The notes: generated by a model not told the origin, from the sequence alone. Numbered from the stretch's first letter, positions 6,361 through 14,570 are shown. The stretch is DNA of 31,694 nt from Firmicutes bacterium CAG:631 (GCA_000433015.1 HF998022.1:83716-115409), one strand, 5' to 3'. Numbers and translations: made by a program.

Positions 6361-7438
6361 ATTTCATAGCTTTGATTAAATCTGCTACGACACGATGGCC
6401 ATGAGCATTGAGGTGAACAGAGTCAGATAAGATTGAATTTTTTTGATGTTCTTCATAAGTATCATCCCAAATGTCTAAATAACGAACGCCATAGTAATTT
6501 GCCATATCAATAATGGCTTGACGATAATCTTCATAGGTTAATCCTACATCGTAGGAAGCATTAGGTTTATAAACACTATAATTTGGAGTAATGAGTAAAA
6601 TTCGTGCATAAGGATTGTTCTTTTTAATAAAGTTTAAAGCATAAGCATAAGAAGATTTAAAAGAATTACAATCTTCTATTTTTTCAGGTAAATATTCGGT
6701 CGTTCCAATATCTGGTTGGAAATACATATCATTATGGCCATAAAAGATAATAATATAATTAGAACGAATGACACGTTGAGAGTTATTGACAACAAAAGAT
6801 ACACCATTGAATCCTTTTCCTTGTAAAGCATATTCTTCCCAAATATGACTTCCATCATAGGAATAAGTCATGGTCGTTCCACCAACAGCAAAACTTTGCA
6901 CGCTAGAAAAATTTAATTCTTCATCAAGCAATTGCCAATAACGAGCACCATCAGGTAATCCTTCACCATAAGAAACACTATCTCCAAAAATGGTAACAGC
7001 TTTATTAGATAATCTTCCCCAATCAAAGGTAAATGATGTGCTTAAAGCACCAAGTTTCAAAATAGAAATAGGAATGATTTGATATTGATCCTCATGAATA
7101 ACATATAAATCAGAACTTCCTTCTTTTAATCCTCTTAAAATATAACTAGAACTCGTTTTTGTCACTTCTGTACAACTTTTATTCGTAACTGCCAATTCAA
7201 AAGTATCCAATGCAAAAGTGGTATCTGTCAATAATTTTGTAAAATCATAAGTTTCATCCACTTCAATAGATAAATCATTCATGGCAATCAAATCGGTTTC
7301 AGTTTTTCCTGATACATCAACAGAAACAATTTCATCTGGTACAGAAGGAGTAGATGAAGAGGATGAAGTCTTATCATTACATCCTGTTAATGCGAAAGCG
7401 CATACAAATGCGGCTAAACATAATTTTTTGAATTTCAT
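6359..7438 (-). CDS. SGNH/GDSL-hydrolase lipoprotein
   Basis: The product is 359 residues from the ATG at 7438. A GTG three codons upstream lies inside the ribosome site AGGTGA, so it is not used. Residues 1-20 form a lipoprotein signal (LTGC, Cys20), followed by a Ser-rich linker. Residues about 36-135 look like an Ig-like or carbohydrate-binding beta domain. The hydrolase domain shows block I FGDSVSYG with Ser154, block II FAVGGT (183-188), block III GHND (Asn236) and block V with Asp339 and His342 (DSVHLNAHG), so the active site is complete. SGNH enzymes deacylate lipids, xylan or peptidoglycan; the substrate is unknown. It is exposed on the outer face of the membrane and transcribed alone, with TATAAT at 7456-7461 (minus). 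Confidence 0.85.
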   Translation of the reverse strand: MKFKKLCLAAFVCAFALTGCNDKTSSSSSTPSVPDEIVSVDVSGKTETDLIAMNDLSIEVDETYDFTKLLTDTTFALDTFELAVTNKSCTEVTKTSSSYILRGLKEGSSDLYVIHEDQYQIIPISILKLGALSTSFTFDWGRLSNKAVTIFGDSVSYGEGLPDGARYWQLLDEELNFSSVQSFAVGGTTMTYSYDGSHIWEEYALQGKGFNGVSFVVNNSQRVIRSNYIIIFYGHNDMYFQPDIGTTEYLPEKIEDCNSFKSSYAYALNFIKKNNPYARILLITPNYSVYKPNASYDVGLTYEDYRQAIIDMANYYGVRYLDIWDDTYEEHQKNSILSDSVHLNAHGHRVVADLIKAMK

Positions 7439-7500
7439 AAATATCACCTGCGTTTATTATATCATGATGAAATTTAATTGAAAATATTTTTTAATTGAAG

Positions 7501-7529
7501 TTGTAAAATTTGAATGAAAAAGATATGAT
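7501..7529 (+). promoter_or_regulatory. Promoter of the zinc-ribbon membrane protein
   Basis: TTGTAA (7501-7506), a 17-base spacer and TATGAT (7524-7529). Confidence 0.6.
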
Positions 7530-7552
7530 AATAATAGAAAGGTGGAATAAAA

Positions 7553-8125
7553 ATGATTAACCCTTCATTGTCTTATGAAACATTAGAAAAAATGATTCAA
7601 AATAACATGGAAGAAAAGAAAAAAGGAATCGTTTTTTTGAGTTGTTTATTTTATGCTTTAGCTGGCGTTTTCTTTCTTTTATTTATTATCAACATAATTA
7701 ATTTTATGGATATGACTTTTTCTATATTGACATTTTTATCTCCATTTGGAATTGTAATTTGTTTTGGAATTGGCTCGATATTTATGAATCAATATCGATT
7801 TTATAAAAGAATTTCTTCTGTCATTAATGAAATGAAAAAAAATGAAAAAAATGATATGAAACAATTAGCCATCCTTTTTCGTTTGCCAGAGTCAACGATT
7901 ACTTCTATTGCTAAATTAAGTATAGAAAGAGAAATATTAAAAGATTACGAAATCATTTCTCATTGGGTTGTTTTAAAATCACTTCATTTGCAAGAAAGTG
8001 ATTTATCTACTAGCAAAGAAGATAAAAAAGTTGCAGCACCTTCTTTTATGAAATGTCCTGGATGTGGTGCTAGTATTTCTCGTTATGATAAAACGTGTTC
8101 TTATTGTGGAACAAAAATAAAATAG
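7553..8125 (+). CDS. Membrane protein with C-terminal zinc ribbon
   Basis: The 190-residue protein has two membrane segments (about 24-46 and 53-75), a cytoplasmic helical region (about 80-150, with a winged-helix-like look: LAILFRLPESTITSIAKL) and a C-terminal zinc ribbon CPGCGAS...CSYCGTKI with two CxxC pairs. Such proteins are common in Bacillota and no function is assigned. The middle region may be a PCI-like or winged-helix fold, which is a guess. The ribosome site AAAGGTGG is normally spaced. It has its own promoter, and the stop codon sits inside the terminator stem. Confidence 0.75.
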   Translation: MINPSLSYETLEKMIQNNMEEKKKGIVFLSCLFYALAGVFFLLFIINIINFMDMTFSILTFLSPFGIVICFGIGSIFMNQYRFYKRISSVINEMKKNEKNDMKQLAILFRLPESTITSIAKLSIEREILKDYEIISHWVVLKSLHLQESDLSTSKEDKKVAAPSFMKCPGCGASISRYDKTCSYCGTKIK

Positions 8126-8146
8126 TCATTGCTGACTATTTTTTTT
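8121..8146 (+). terminator. Terminator after the zinc-ribbon gene
   Basis: AATAGTCA, loop TTGC, TGACTATT and a T-run. The TAG stop (8123-8125) is part of the stem. Confidence 0.85.
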
Positions 8147-9371
8147 ATATGACCCAATTGCCATCTTTAAAAATTGGAATTTCTTTTCCTTGATTGTCCA
8201 CACCGATAATGTTTAAATCACTGGTTCCAATCATGAAATCTACATGAATCATGGAACGGTTCATCGGAAAGGCTTCTATTTCTTCTAAAGTCATTTTTTC
8301 ATAATTTTGGATGTTATTTGAAAATGCATGCCCTAATGCCAAATGACAACTAGCATTTTCGTCAAAGAGCGTATTATAAAACAAAGTATTCATTAATGAA
8401 ATGGGTGATTGATAAGGAACTAAGGCCACTTCTCCAAGAAAAGAAGCACCTTCATCCATTGCAATCATTTCTTGTAATAATGCTTCTCCTTTTTTAGCAT
8501 GGGCTTCAATGACTTTTCCATCTTTAAAAACAAAGTAAAAGTCTTCAATTAATTCTCCATTATAGGATAAAGGTTTGCTAGCATAGACAATGCCATTTAC
8601 TCCATCTTTTTTAGGCATACCAAAGCATTCTTCTGTCGGGATATTTGGGTTATAGAAATGGCCATCAATGGTATTTTCTCCTCCACCAACAAAAAGGGTG
8701 TTCGGCATAATTTCTACTGTTAAATTTGTACCAAGTGAATTTTTATAATGTAAATGATGGAGATGAAGTTGATTTAAAGTATCACATTTTTGTTGTAAAG
8801 TTTGATTATGTTGATGCCAATTTGCAATTGGATCATTTTCATCAATTCGAGAAGCTTTTAAGATACTTTGCCATAATGCTTCAACAGCTGCTTTTTTAGA
8901 CAAATTGGGGAAAACTTTTTTTGCCCAAGCAACGGAAGGAATAGCCGCAATGACCCATTGGTATCGATTATCCATAGCATCTCTAAAAGGTTTTAAAATA
9001 GGGTAAGTATTTTTACGGACTAAACTCACTTTCTTTTGATCAATTCCTTTTAAAGCATCAGGATCACTAGAAATAATATGAATATGACAAGGGAGGGTTT
9101 CTACTTGATATTTATTTTTTTCAATGACCCAGTTTGGCACTTCTGATAATTTCTCAACCGTTTGATAACGATAATGTAATTTTGTAATTGCCGAATCGCT
9201 CCATTCAATAGAAACTTTTTTTGCTTTTGCTTTGTAAGCTTGCTCTACTAAAAGACGAACAAAATCTAAATTATCCACATCACTATGAATAATGACTTCT
9301 TGTCCTTTTTTAACATGTGCACCAATTTCTACAATGGTTTTGGCATATTTTTTTAACATTCTTTGATTCAT
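8145..9371 (-). CDS. M29-family metalloaminopeptidase (AmpS/PepS/AmpT type)
   Basis: The product is 408 residues from ATG 9371. A longer ORF reaches 9479 but would begin upstream of the promoter, and its first 36 residues do not fit the family. The N-terminus MNQRMLKKYAKTIVEIGAHVKKGQEV is typical of M29 peptidases. Probable metal ligands are the Glu in GGGENTIDGHF or PTEECF, the Glu in SFLGEVALVP, the His in LALGHAFS, and His and Asp in MIHVDFMIG. These cytoplasmic dimetal enzymes release N-terminal residues from peptides and take part in peptide turnover. It is a single gene with its own promoter. Confidence 0.92.
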   Translation of the reverse strand: MNQRMLKKYAKTIVEIGAHVKKGQEVIIHSDVDNLDFVRLLVEQAYKAKAKKVSIEWSDSAITKLHYRYQTVEKLSEVPNWVIEKNKYQVETLPCHIHIISSDPDALKGIDQKKVSLVRKNTYPILKPFRDAMDNRYQWVIAAIPSVAWAKKVFPNLSKKAAVEALWQSILKASRIDENDPIANWHQHNQTLQQKCDTLNQLHLHHLHYKNSLGTNLTVEIMPNTLFVGGGENTIDGHFYNPNIPTEECFGMPKKDGVNGIVYASKPLSYNGELIEDFYFVFKDGKVIEAHAKKGEALLQEMIAMDEGASFLGEVALVPYQSPISLMNTLFYNTLFDENASCHLALGHAFSNNIQNYEKMTLEEIEAFPMNRSMIHVDFMIGTSDLNIIGVDNQGKEIPIFKDGNWVI

Positions 9372-9414
9372 CAAAATCCCTTTCCTTTCAAAAAATATTA
9401 TTTTTATATACGAT

Positions 9415-9442
9415 ATTATATCAAATCTTTTCGTTTTGTAAA
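9415..9442 (-). promoter_or_regulatory. Promoter of the M29 aminopeptidase
   Basis: On the minus strand: TTTACA (9437-9442), a 16-base spacer and TATAAT (9415-9420). Its position fixes the start at 9371. Confidence 0.7.
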
Positions 9443-9495
9443 TTTTAAAAGTCTTTATAAACTTAAAATCTACTTTCAATTTTTAAAAATAATGC

Positions 9496-9501
9496 TATAA
9501 T
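9496..9501 (+). promoter_or_regulatory. -10 box of the tRNA-Arg gene
   Basis: A perfect TATAAT 14 bases before the tRNA; TTTCAA at 9474-9479 is a weak -35 at 16-base spacing. Confidence 0.5.
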
Positions 9502-9515
9502 AAATGTGCTTTTAT

Positions 9516-9592
9516 GTCCTCGTAGCTCACTTGGATAGAGTACGTCCCTCCGAAGGACGGGGTAGTGCGTTCGAATCGCATCGAGGACGCCA
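9516..9592 (+). tRNA. tRNA-Arg (anticodon CCG)
   Basis: The full cloverleaf is readable: acceptor GTCCTCG/CGAGGAC, D arm, anticodon stem CGTCC/GGACG with loop CTCCGAA (anticodon CCG, reading CGG), T loop TTCGAAT, discriminator G and an encoded CCA. CGG is a rare codon in such an AT-rich genome. Confidence 0.95.
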
Positions 9593-9600
9593 ATCAATCA

Positions 9601-9627
9601 AAAAAAGGCAAATCATTTGCCTTTTTT
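9601..9627. terminator. Bidirectional terminator between tRNA-Arg and ferritin
   Basis: A-run, GGCAAA, loop TCA, TTTGCC and a T-run. It serves the tRNA on the plus strand and ferritin on the minus strand. Confidence 0.85.
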
Positions 9628-9633
9628 TAATCC

Positions 9634-10146
9634 CTATTCATCTTGAGTTGGAGCTGTATAAACACGCGCTTTTAATTCTTGATTTAAGGCATATAAACCT
9701 TTAGCATCAGAACCAAATAATTTCATTTTTTTAATCAAATCATCAGCATTTTTTTCTTCTTCAACTTGTTCTTTTACAAACCAATCTAAAAATTGCATCG
9801 TTTTAAAATCTTTTTGTTCAAAAGCATGTAAGTAAATATTAGAAATTAAAGAAGTGACATATCTTTCATGATTTAATCCTTCTTCTAATGGACTCAAATG
9901 ATTTTTATAAGTTTTATCCGGCTTTGCAATAAATTCGAAAGTAACTTTATGACCATTATCTAATAAATATTTACGAATCATCATGGCATGGTCTCTTTCT
10001 TCTTGGGCTTGAATTTCATACCAATGAGCAAAACCATCCAATCCTTCATCTTCAAAATAATTAGCAAAATCTAAATATAAGTAGGCAGAATAAAATTCTT
10101 TATTGATTTGATCATTTAATAATTGAGCTATTTTTTCTTGTAACAT
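9634..10146 (-). CDS. ftnA: Ferritin, non-haem iron storage protein
   Basis: The product is 170 residues, the normal length for bacterial FtnA. The four-helix ferroxidase ligands are present at the expected positions: Glu17, Glu50 and His53 (QEERDHA), Glu94 and Gln127, with Glu126 and Glu130 nearby. Methionine for haem binding as in bacterioferritin is not evident, so FtnA is the better call. Twenty-four subunits form a cytoplasmic shell that oxidises Fe(II) and stores ferric mineral. The ribosome site (AGGAGG on the minus strand) lies just upstream. The gene is followed by mutY upstream on the same strand with a 27-base gap, so the two may be cotranscribed. Confidence 0.93.
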   Translation of the reverse strand: MLQEKIAQLLNDQINKEFYSAYLYLDFANYFEDEGLDGFAHWYEIQAQEERDHAMMIRKYLLDNGHKVTFEFIAKPDKTYKNHLSPLEEGLNHERYVTSLISNIYLHAFEQKDFKTMQFLDWFVKEQVEEEKNADDLIKKMKLFGSDAKGLYALNQELKARVYTAPTQDE

Positions 10147-10173
10147 ATTATCCCTCCTAAAGATATTATAGAC

Positions 10174-11226
10174 TTACTGATAGGATTTGTTAACATTTAT
10201 TTTTAAAAATGGAAAGAATTTTTGAAAACAAATGGGAATCGTAATTTGTGTTTGAATTTGTTTAATGGAATAAAAGGATGATTTTAGAAGATGCGGTATT
10301 TTTTCAATTTGAACCAAATAGCCGTTCATTTGCCAAATTTGATGGGTAAAAATATGTTTTTGTTTTGGAAGGTGTTGAATAGATATTGGACATAGATTAA
10401 AGTTTGTTTTTAAATAATCTTTGACTTCATTTTCATCGAAAGTACCCTCTATTAAAATGGGAGAAAATAAATCTTTTAAAACGCCTTGATGTTTGATTTC
10501 AAAATAATAAGATTGTTGATATTGTAAAAAAATACAAGTATAAGGATATGTTTTCACTTCTAATTTTTTGGTATTAACAGGAAATTGATCAATGGTTTGA
10601 TTTTGATAGGAAAGACATTGATTTTTTAAAGGACAAAGGTCACATTTAGGCGATTTAAAAGTGCAAATGGTGGCTCCAAGTTCCATTAATGATTCATTAA
10701 AATCACCCCAATTAGAGGGGGATAATTGTTCTAATTGTTGTTTAAAATATTTTTTTGTTGAGGATAAAGCAATGTCCAAAGAACTCGTTAAATATCGACT
10801 TAAAACTCTTAAAACATTGCCATCGACACAAGCATAAGGTGCTTGATAAGCTCTTGATAAAATGGCGCCAGCACTATATTCACCAATTCCTTTTAAAGTT
10901 AAAGCATCTGCATATTGTTTTGGAAAAGCACCTGAAAAATTTTTTACAATCATTTGCGCACTCGTTTTTAAATTTTTAGCACGTGAATAATAACCTAGTC
11001 CTTCCCAAAGTTTATATAATTCTTCATCTGAAACATTTGCCAAATCCTTGATGGTTGGCAATTTTTTTAAAAATTTTAAATAATAGGGGATAACTGTATC
11101 CACTCTTGTTTGTTGAAGCATAATTTCGCTAATCCAAATGGCATAAGGATCATGTGTATGCCGCCAAGGAAGATCTCTTTTATTTTGGTGAAACCACTGG
11201 ATTAAAACTTGTGTATCTAAATTCAT
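10174..11226 (-). CDS. mutY: A/G-specific adenine DNA glycosylase MutY
   Basis: The product is 350 residues from ATG 11226 (ribosome site AGAAGG); an upstream in-frame extension to 11256 has no support. The N-terminal catalytic domain has Glu34 (SEIMLQQTR), the helix-hairpin-helix LKGIGEYSAGAI (111-122) and Asp135 (VDGNVLRV). The 4Fe-4S loop is complete: Cys188, Cys195, Cys198 and Cys204 (C-x6-C-x2-C-x5-C). The C-terminal NUDIX-like domain that recognises 8-oxoguanine follows (about 220-340). It removes adenine mispaired with 8-oxoG. It lies upstream of ferritin on the same strand, a plausible link between iron and oxidative damage. Confidence 0.95.
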   Translation of the reverse strand: MNLDTQVLIQWFHQNKRDLPWRHTHDPYAIWISEIMLQQTRVDTVIPYYLKFLKKLPTIKDLANVSDEELYKLWEGLGYYSRAKNLKTSAQMIVKNFSGAFPKQYADALTLKGIGEYSAGAILSRAYQAPYACVDGNVLRVLSRYLTSSLDIALSSTKKYFKQQLEQLSPSNWGDFNESLMELGATICTFKSPKCDLCPLKNQCLSYQNQTIDQFPVNTKKLEVKTYPYTCIFLQYQQSYYFEIKHQGVLKDLFSPILIEGTFDENEVKDYLKTNFNLCPISIQHLPKQKHIFTHQIWQMNGYLVQIEKIPHLLKSSFYSIKQIQTQITIPICFQKFFPFLKINVNKSYQ

Positions 11227-11327
11227 TTTAAACCTTCTTTTCTTTTGCAACATCATTGTAACATAATTCGTAAAAACAATTCATTTTTATTTTACTTTTG
11301 ATGATAATATGATAAAATATCTCTGCT

Positions 11328-11418
11328 GGAGAAATACCCAAGTGGTTGAAGGGGCTGGCTTGGAAAGCTAGTAGGCGGGTAAAACCGTGCGGGGGTTCAA
11401 ATCCCCCTTTCTCCGCCA
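11328..11418 (+). tRNA. tRNA-Ser (anticodon GGA)
   Basis: Acceptor GGAGAAA/TTTCTCC, anticodon stem CTGGC/GCTAG with loop TTGGAAA (anticodon GGA), a long variable arm as in class II tRNAs, T loop TTCAAAT and an encoded CCA; 91 bases in all. Confidence 0.95.
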
Positions 11419-11447
11419 ATTTTAAGAAAAAAGTAATATTTTCAGTT

Positions 11448-11481
11448 AAACCCTAAAAACGTAAGTAATTTAGGGTTTTTT
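11448..11481 (+). terminator. Terminator after tRNA-Ser
   Basis: AAACCCTAAA pairs with TTTAGGGTTT across an 11-base loop, followed by a T-run. Confidence 0.8.
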
Positions 11482-11484
11482 ATA

Positions 11485-11643
11485 CATTTTTGGAATAATA
11501 TTGGCTTATCGGCTATATTTGGTTTTGCTGGTGGAGCAAGCGGTATTACAAAATGGTGCAAAGGATTTAGAAATATAATTATTGGCTTTGGTTTAGGTTT
11601 AGGGGAAAACTTTATAGGTGAGAAAAGTTTCGACTTAACTTGA
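11485..11643 (+). pseudogene. Fragment of a glycine-rich segment, probably from a secreted toxin
   Basis: An open frame of 52 codons with no start codon reads HFWNNIGLSAIFGFAGG, then ASGITKWCKGFRN and GFGLGLGENFIG, ending at TGA. It has no ribosome site. The glycine-zipper composition is like the segment preceding toxin domains in polymorphic toxins of Bacillota. It stands at the start of a stretch of about 800 bases of broken frames that includes a Hint-domain end. Confidence 0.4.
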
Positions 11644-11953
11644 TGATTAAATTTGTTTGATTACAACAATCAAAATAAAAATTACTCCTTTTTAGGTTGT
11701 GTGACCTTTAGGACACAAAAAGAGGCCCTTTAAAGGGAAAATTAAAAAAAACATTAGTGAATTATATGAGAAATCAAGAATTAGAATACCAATTGTAAGA
11801 TAAAATAAGTTTAAAAATTAAATGTAAAACCGCAAAAAACAATTAAGTTAACTTTGATTGTAGCATGACAAATATCGTTTTATTGGCAAATTTAAATGAC
11901 TTACTCCAAATTAGGAAGAAAAATTTTTATCTTACTTCTTTTATTATATATTA
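11644..11953. other. Non-coding decayed sequence
   Basis: All frames are interrupted by stops. I see no intact gene or RNA. It is probably the eroded body of the toxin gene whose ends remain on either side. Confidence 0.4.
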
Positions 11954-12200
11954 AGCATTCCTGAAGCAGTTTACAATTTCAATGTTTTAGGTTATCATAC
12001 TTATGTAGTTGGTATTAATGGCTTAGTCGTTCAAAAATAGATTCTGGAATTCCCATGAGTCAACGACCGACTAACATAATTCAAAGTATACAAAAAGGAT
12101 AATTAATTCAAGGAAGAACATATTTATTTAATATTCTATGGAACATATGGAAGGGCATCTAGAAATTGTCATTACACAAAGTCATTTTATCATTGATTTA
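11954..12200 (+). pseudogene. Remnant of a polymorphic toxin: end of Hint domain plus toxin tail
   Basis: The frame at 11954-12040 reads SIPEAVYNFNVLGYHTYVVG then INGLVVQK and a stop. This matches the conserved C-terminal end of pretoxin Hint domains (VYNLTVEDFHTYYVGENGVLVHN pattern). After the stop, pieces in other frames read SGIPMSQRPTNIIQSIQKG, LIQGRTYLFN and YGTYGRASRNCHYT, resembling the toxin-side sequence that follows Hint or RHS cores. Several frameshifts and stops are needed to join them. A 57-codon frame at 12138-12311 (MEHMEGHLEIVITQSHFIID...) lies within this tail. The gene is dead; the toxin class cannot be named. Confidence 0.6.
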
Positions 12201-12307
12201 GGTAGGTTTATTGGAAAAGAGAGTTTAAAAAAACTATGGAGTAAAGTTATATTAGTTAAAACACAAAAAATTCAAATTGGTTTCATCAAAAGGTGGGATT
12301 TAAAAAA

Positions 12308-12913
12308 ATGAAAAAAAAGACATTTTATCAAACGAATATTTTATGGCAATTATTTTGTTTTATGTTTTTTGCTGTCTTTATAACTTGCTTTATAGTGGGT
12401 GTGCAATTAATTGTTGGAATTATTAATAATGGATTAGGTGAAAGTGTTACTGATATAGTTCTTTCTATAATTTTATTGATTTTATATTTTGTTGCAACTT
12501 TTTTGATCTTAAAAGTATTTGTTAGACTTGAACATAATAATATTCATTTCACAAATGAAAAAATATATATGAATGATGATTGGAATAATAAGAAAAATAA
12601 GATTCAATATTATTCTGAAGTAAAATTTACTGATATTGATTCGGTTGATATTATTTGGACAAAGAAAGACTCCAAAGGGAAAACAATTAGATCTAGACTT
12701 GTTTCAGCTTTTGTGGAAAAACCATATTTATCAATAAAATGTAAAAATGGAGAAGTTGTTAATTTCTTTGTTATGTATATTTCAAAAAAAGATGTAATAA
12801 AAATAATTAATGAAATTCGTATTCGCATGAAAAATGTAAAAAATGATGTAGATATTATTCATGAAAAAGAAGCGCTATTAAAGCTTAATAGAAAAAGTCG
12901 TATAGACATTTAA
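12308..12913 (+). CDS. Two-pass membrane protein with PH-like domain
   Basis: The product is 201 residues from ATG 12308 (ribosome site AGGTGGG at 12291-12297; a GTG at 12293 is inside it). Two membrane segments (about 13-38 and 47-70) are followed by a soluble beta-rich domain (about 75-170: ISEV-like strands IQYYSEVKFTDIDSVDIIW and YLSIKCKNGEVVNFFV), the pattern of bacterial PH-like domains, then a helical basic tail. It follows toxin remnants directly, which is where immunity genes normally sit, so it may be an orphan immunity protein; this is inference from position only. The adjoining HNH gene follows after 53 bases. Confidence 0.65.
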   Translation: MKKKTFYQTNILWQLFCFMFFAVFITCFIVGVQLIVGIINNGLGESVTDIVLSIILLILYFVATFLILKVFVRLEHNNIHFTNEKIYMNDDWNNKKNKIQYYSEVKFTDIDSVDIIWTKKDSKGKTIRSRLVSAFVEKPYLSIKCKNGEVVNFFVMYISKKDVIKIINEIRIRMKNVKNDVDIIHEKEALLKLNRKSRIDI

Positions 12914-12966
12914 CTATTGAATAAAAGATTAGGTAGTTTTTCTAAAGATTGAAAGGAATAATACGA

Positions 12967-13803
12967 ATGATTATATTTATATTTATTATTTTGATATTTA
13001 TTTTTGTTATTTCATTTTTGATATTTTTTTTAGTACGAAAAAAATACGACAAGTTTATTTTAAAAAATAGTATCTATTTAAAAAAAATAATTGATATTAA
13101 TCAAAGGTATAAATTTTATCCATTTATTAGTTTTGATCAATTCCATATTTATGATAATGAACATTTTTATGAAACCATTTCATGTGCTGATTTTTTAATT
13201 TATCAATTACAATATTTAGGCAAGCAAATTCGTAGTCAAATTGATAAACTTGATGTCAATAAACAACTATATTTAAAATATTTAAATGAAATCCATTCTA
13301 TAAAAGAACGTGGACAATTTGAAGTCCAAACAGGGAAATTAAAATTAGAAAAACTATTAAAAAAAGAAGAAAAATTAATACAAAAACATATTTATAATTC
13401 TCCCGAATTAACTTTTTCATTAACCGTAACTTTATATTGTTCAAAAATTAATGGAGAGATATATAAAAAGAAACAAAAAGTATTTTATGCTGATGAAATT
13501 TTAGTTTTCCTTCAAAGATTAAATAAAAAAAGTGGAAATTATTACAAAGATCGAGATATTTGGGATGCAATTTGTCGTGTTGAAAGAGGGAAAGTTTCAA
13601 ATAAAATGAGATTTGAAATATATGCTAGAGATGGGTATAAATGTTGTCGTTGTGGGAAATCAGGTCAATATGTATCTTTAGAAATAGATCATATTATTCC
13701 CATTTCGAAGGGAGGAAAAAGTACTTATGATAATTTGCAAACATTATGTCACCAATGTAATGTAGAAAAAGGCGATTCCATATCAAATAATCAATATTAT
13801 TAA
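12967..13803 (+). CDS. Membrane-anchored HNH endonuclease-domain protein
   Basis: The product is 278 residues from ATG 12967 (ribosome site AAAGGA; an in-frame TTG at 12949 is unlikely). An N-terminal membrane segment (about 2-25, almost all Ile/Phe/Leu/Val) is followed by a basic stretch and a helical central region (about 60-200). The C-terminal HNH domain runs MRFEIYARDGYKC, CRCGK, LEIDHIIPISKGG and NLQTLCHQCN, with both zinc CxxC pairs, the catalytic-type DH, and the Asn-His of the finger. The nuclease domain would face the cytoplasm if the anchor is N-in; topology is not certain. Membrane-tethered HNH proteins of this form are frequent in gut Bacillota but poorly characterised. Confidence 0.8.
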   Translation: MIIFIFIILIFIFVISFLIFFLVRKKYDKFILKNSIYLKKIIDINQRYKFYPFISFDQFHIYDNEHFYETISCADFLIYQLQYLGKQIRSQIDKLDVNKQLYLKYLNEIHSIKERGQFEVQTGKLKLEKLLKKEEKLIQKHIYNSPELTFSLTVTLYCSKINGEIYKKKQKVFYADEILVFLQRLNKKSGNYYKDRDIWDAICRVERGKVSNKMRFEIYARDGYKCCRCGKSGQYVSLEIDHIIPISKGGKSTYDNLQTLCHQCNVEKGDSISNNQYY

Positions 13804-13918
13804 CTAAGTTATATTATTATTGTAAATAAATTTATGATAGTCAACAACTATTGTAAAAAGATAGTCTAATAGTGTAGTATTTTCTTAGAAAGAAAAAATA
13901 AAAGGGGGAGAAGAAAAA

Positions 13919-14284
13919 ATGGGACAATATTTTAATGTAAAGAAAAACTTTGGTTTTGGTTGTATGCGTTTACCTTTAAAGGGAAAAGATATTGATTATG
14001 AAAATTTTTCTAAAATGGTCGATGTTTTTTTAGAAAATGGCTTTAATTATTTTGATACGGCCCATGGATATATGGACGGAAAAAGTGAATTGGCATTGAA
14101 AAAATGTTTAACCACACGTTATCCACGTGATCAATACGTATTAACTGATAAGTTATCAACTCATCATTTTAATAGACAAGAAGAAATTCGACCCTTACTT
14201 GAAAGTCAACTTCAAGCCTGTGGCGTGGAGTATTTTGATTTTTATTTAATGCATGCCCAAGACAAAAATATTTTTGATGATTGA
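13919..14284 (+). pseudogene. Truncated aldo/keto reductase
   Basis: The ORF encodes 121 residues against about 370 for the relatives it most resembles (the aldo/keto reductase branch with a C-terminal 4Fe-4S region). Present are FGFGCMRLPLKG (11-22), the catalytic Asp and Tyr in YFDTAHGYMDGKSE, the catalytic Lys in TDKLS, and LMHAQDKNIFDD, after which a TGA follows and all further barrel strands are missing. The next bases encode the tail of an ECF transporter component in another frame, so the gene was cut by a deletion. The ribosome site (AAAGGGGGAG) and start are intact, so a truncated and presumably inactive product may still be made. Confidence 0.8.
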
Positions 14285-14570
14285 ACTTTCTGTTTTCGCT
14301 GTTGTTGCAGGTGCTTTTTCAAAATTGATTTTTAAAAATCAATGGATGATTCTTGTTGCCCTTATTGCTGCTCAAATTGCCGGAAGATGTAGTTTCCTTT
14401 GTAGCGTATTTTTACTTCAATCACAAATCAATCTTACTTTTGAAACAGCTTTACCACAAGTTTTGATGAGTGGTGTTGGGCTACTTGTTCAATGGGTGAT
14501 TTTATCTGTTGCAATGATTTTAATTCGAAAGAAAATCATAAAAGAAAATAACAGACTTACAAATTGCTAA
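14272..14570 (+). pseudogene. C-terminal fragment of an ECF transporter S component
   Basis: From about 14272 the frame reads MIELSVFAVVAGAFSKL, then about three hydrophobic helices (ILVALIAAQIAGRC, ALPQVLMSGVGLLVQWVIL) ending in basic residues. This is the second half of a typical integral membrane substrate-binding (S) component of energy-coupling factor vitamin transporters, about half the normal 180-200 residues. An ATG at 14253 opens the frame but lies within reductase sequence and has no ribosome site. The N-terminal half was lost in the deletion that fused it to the reductase. It overlaps the next gene by about 20 bases, suggesting an original operon. Confidence 0.65.

Noticed and set aside
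9372..9479. 36-residue N-terminal extension of the M29 aminopeptidase
   Set aside because: The TTTACA/TATAAT promoter (9415-9442) lies inside it, and the family start MNQRM at 9371 has a ribosome site.
9504..9704. 66-codon plus-strand frame over the tRNA-Arg
   Set aside because: It is read through a tRNA gene and a terminator and is not a protein gene.
11228..11419. 63-codon minus-strand frame over tRNA-Ser
   Set aside because: It is an antisense translation of a tRNA, a common false gene call.
13837..13851. ATAGT/ACTAT dyad before the truncated reductase
   Set aside because: The arms are only five bases in AT-rich DNA, too weak to call an operator.
13919..14284. TGA read as Trp to extend the aldo/keto reductase
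   Set aside because: Reading through the TGA gives sequence unlike the family, and the next frame encodes a transporter fragment, so a deletion explains the stop better.
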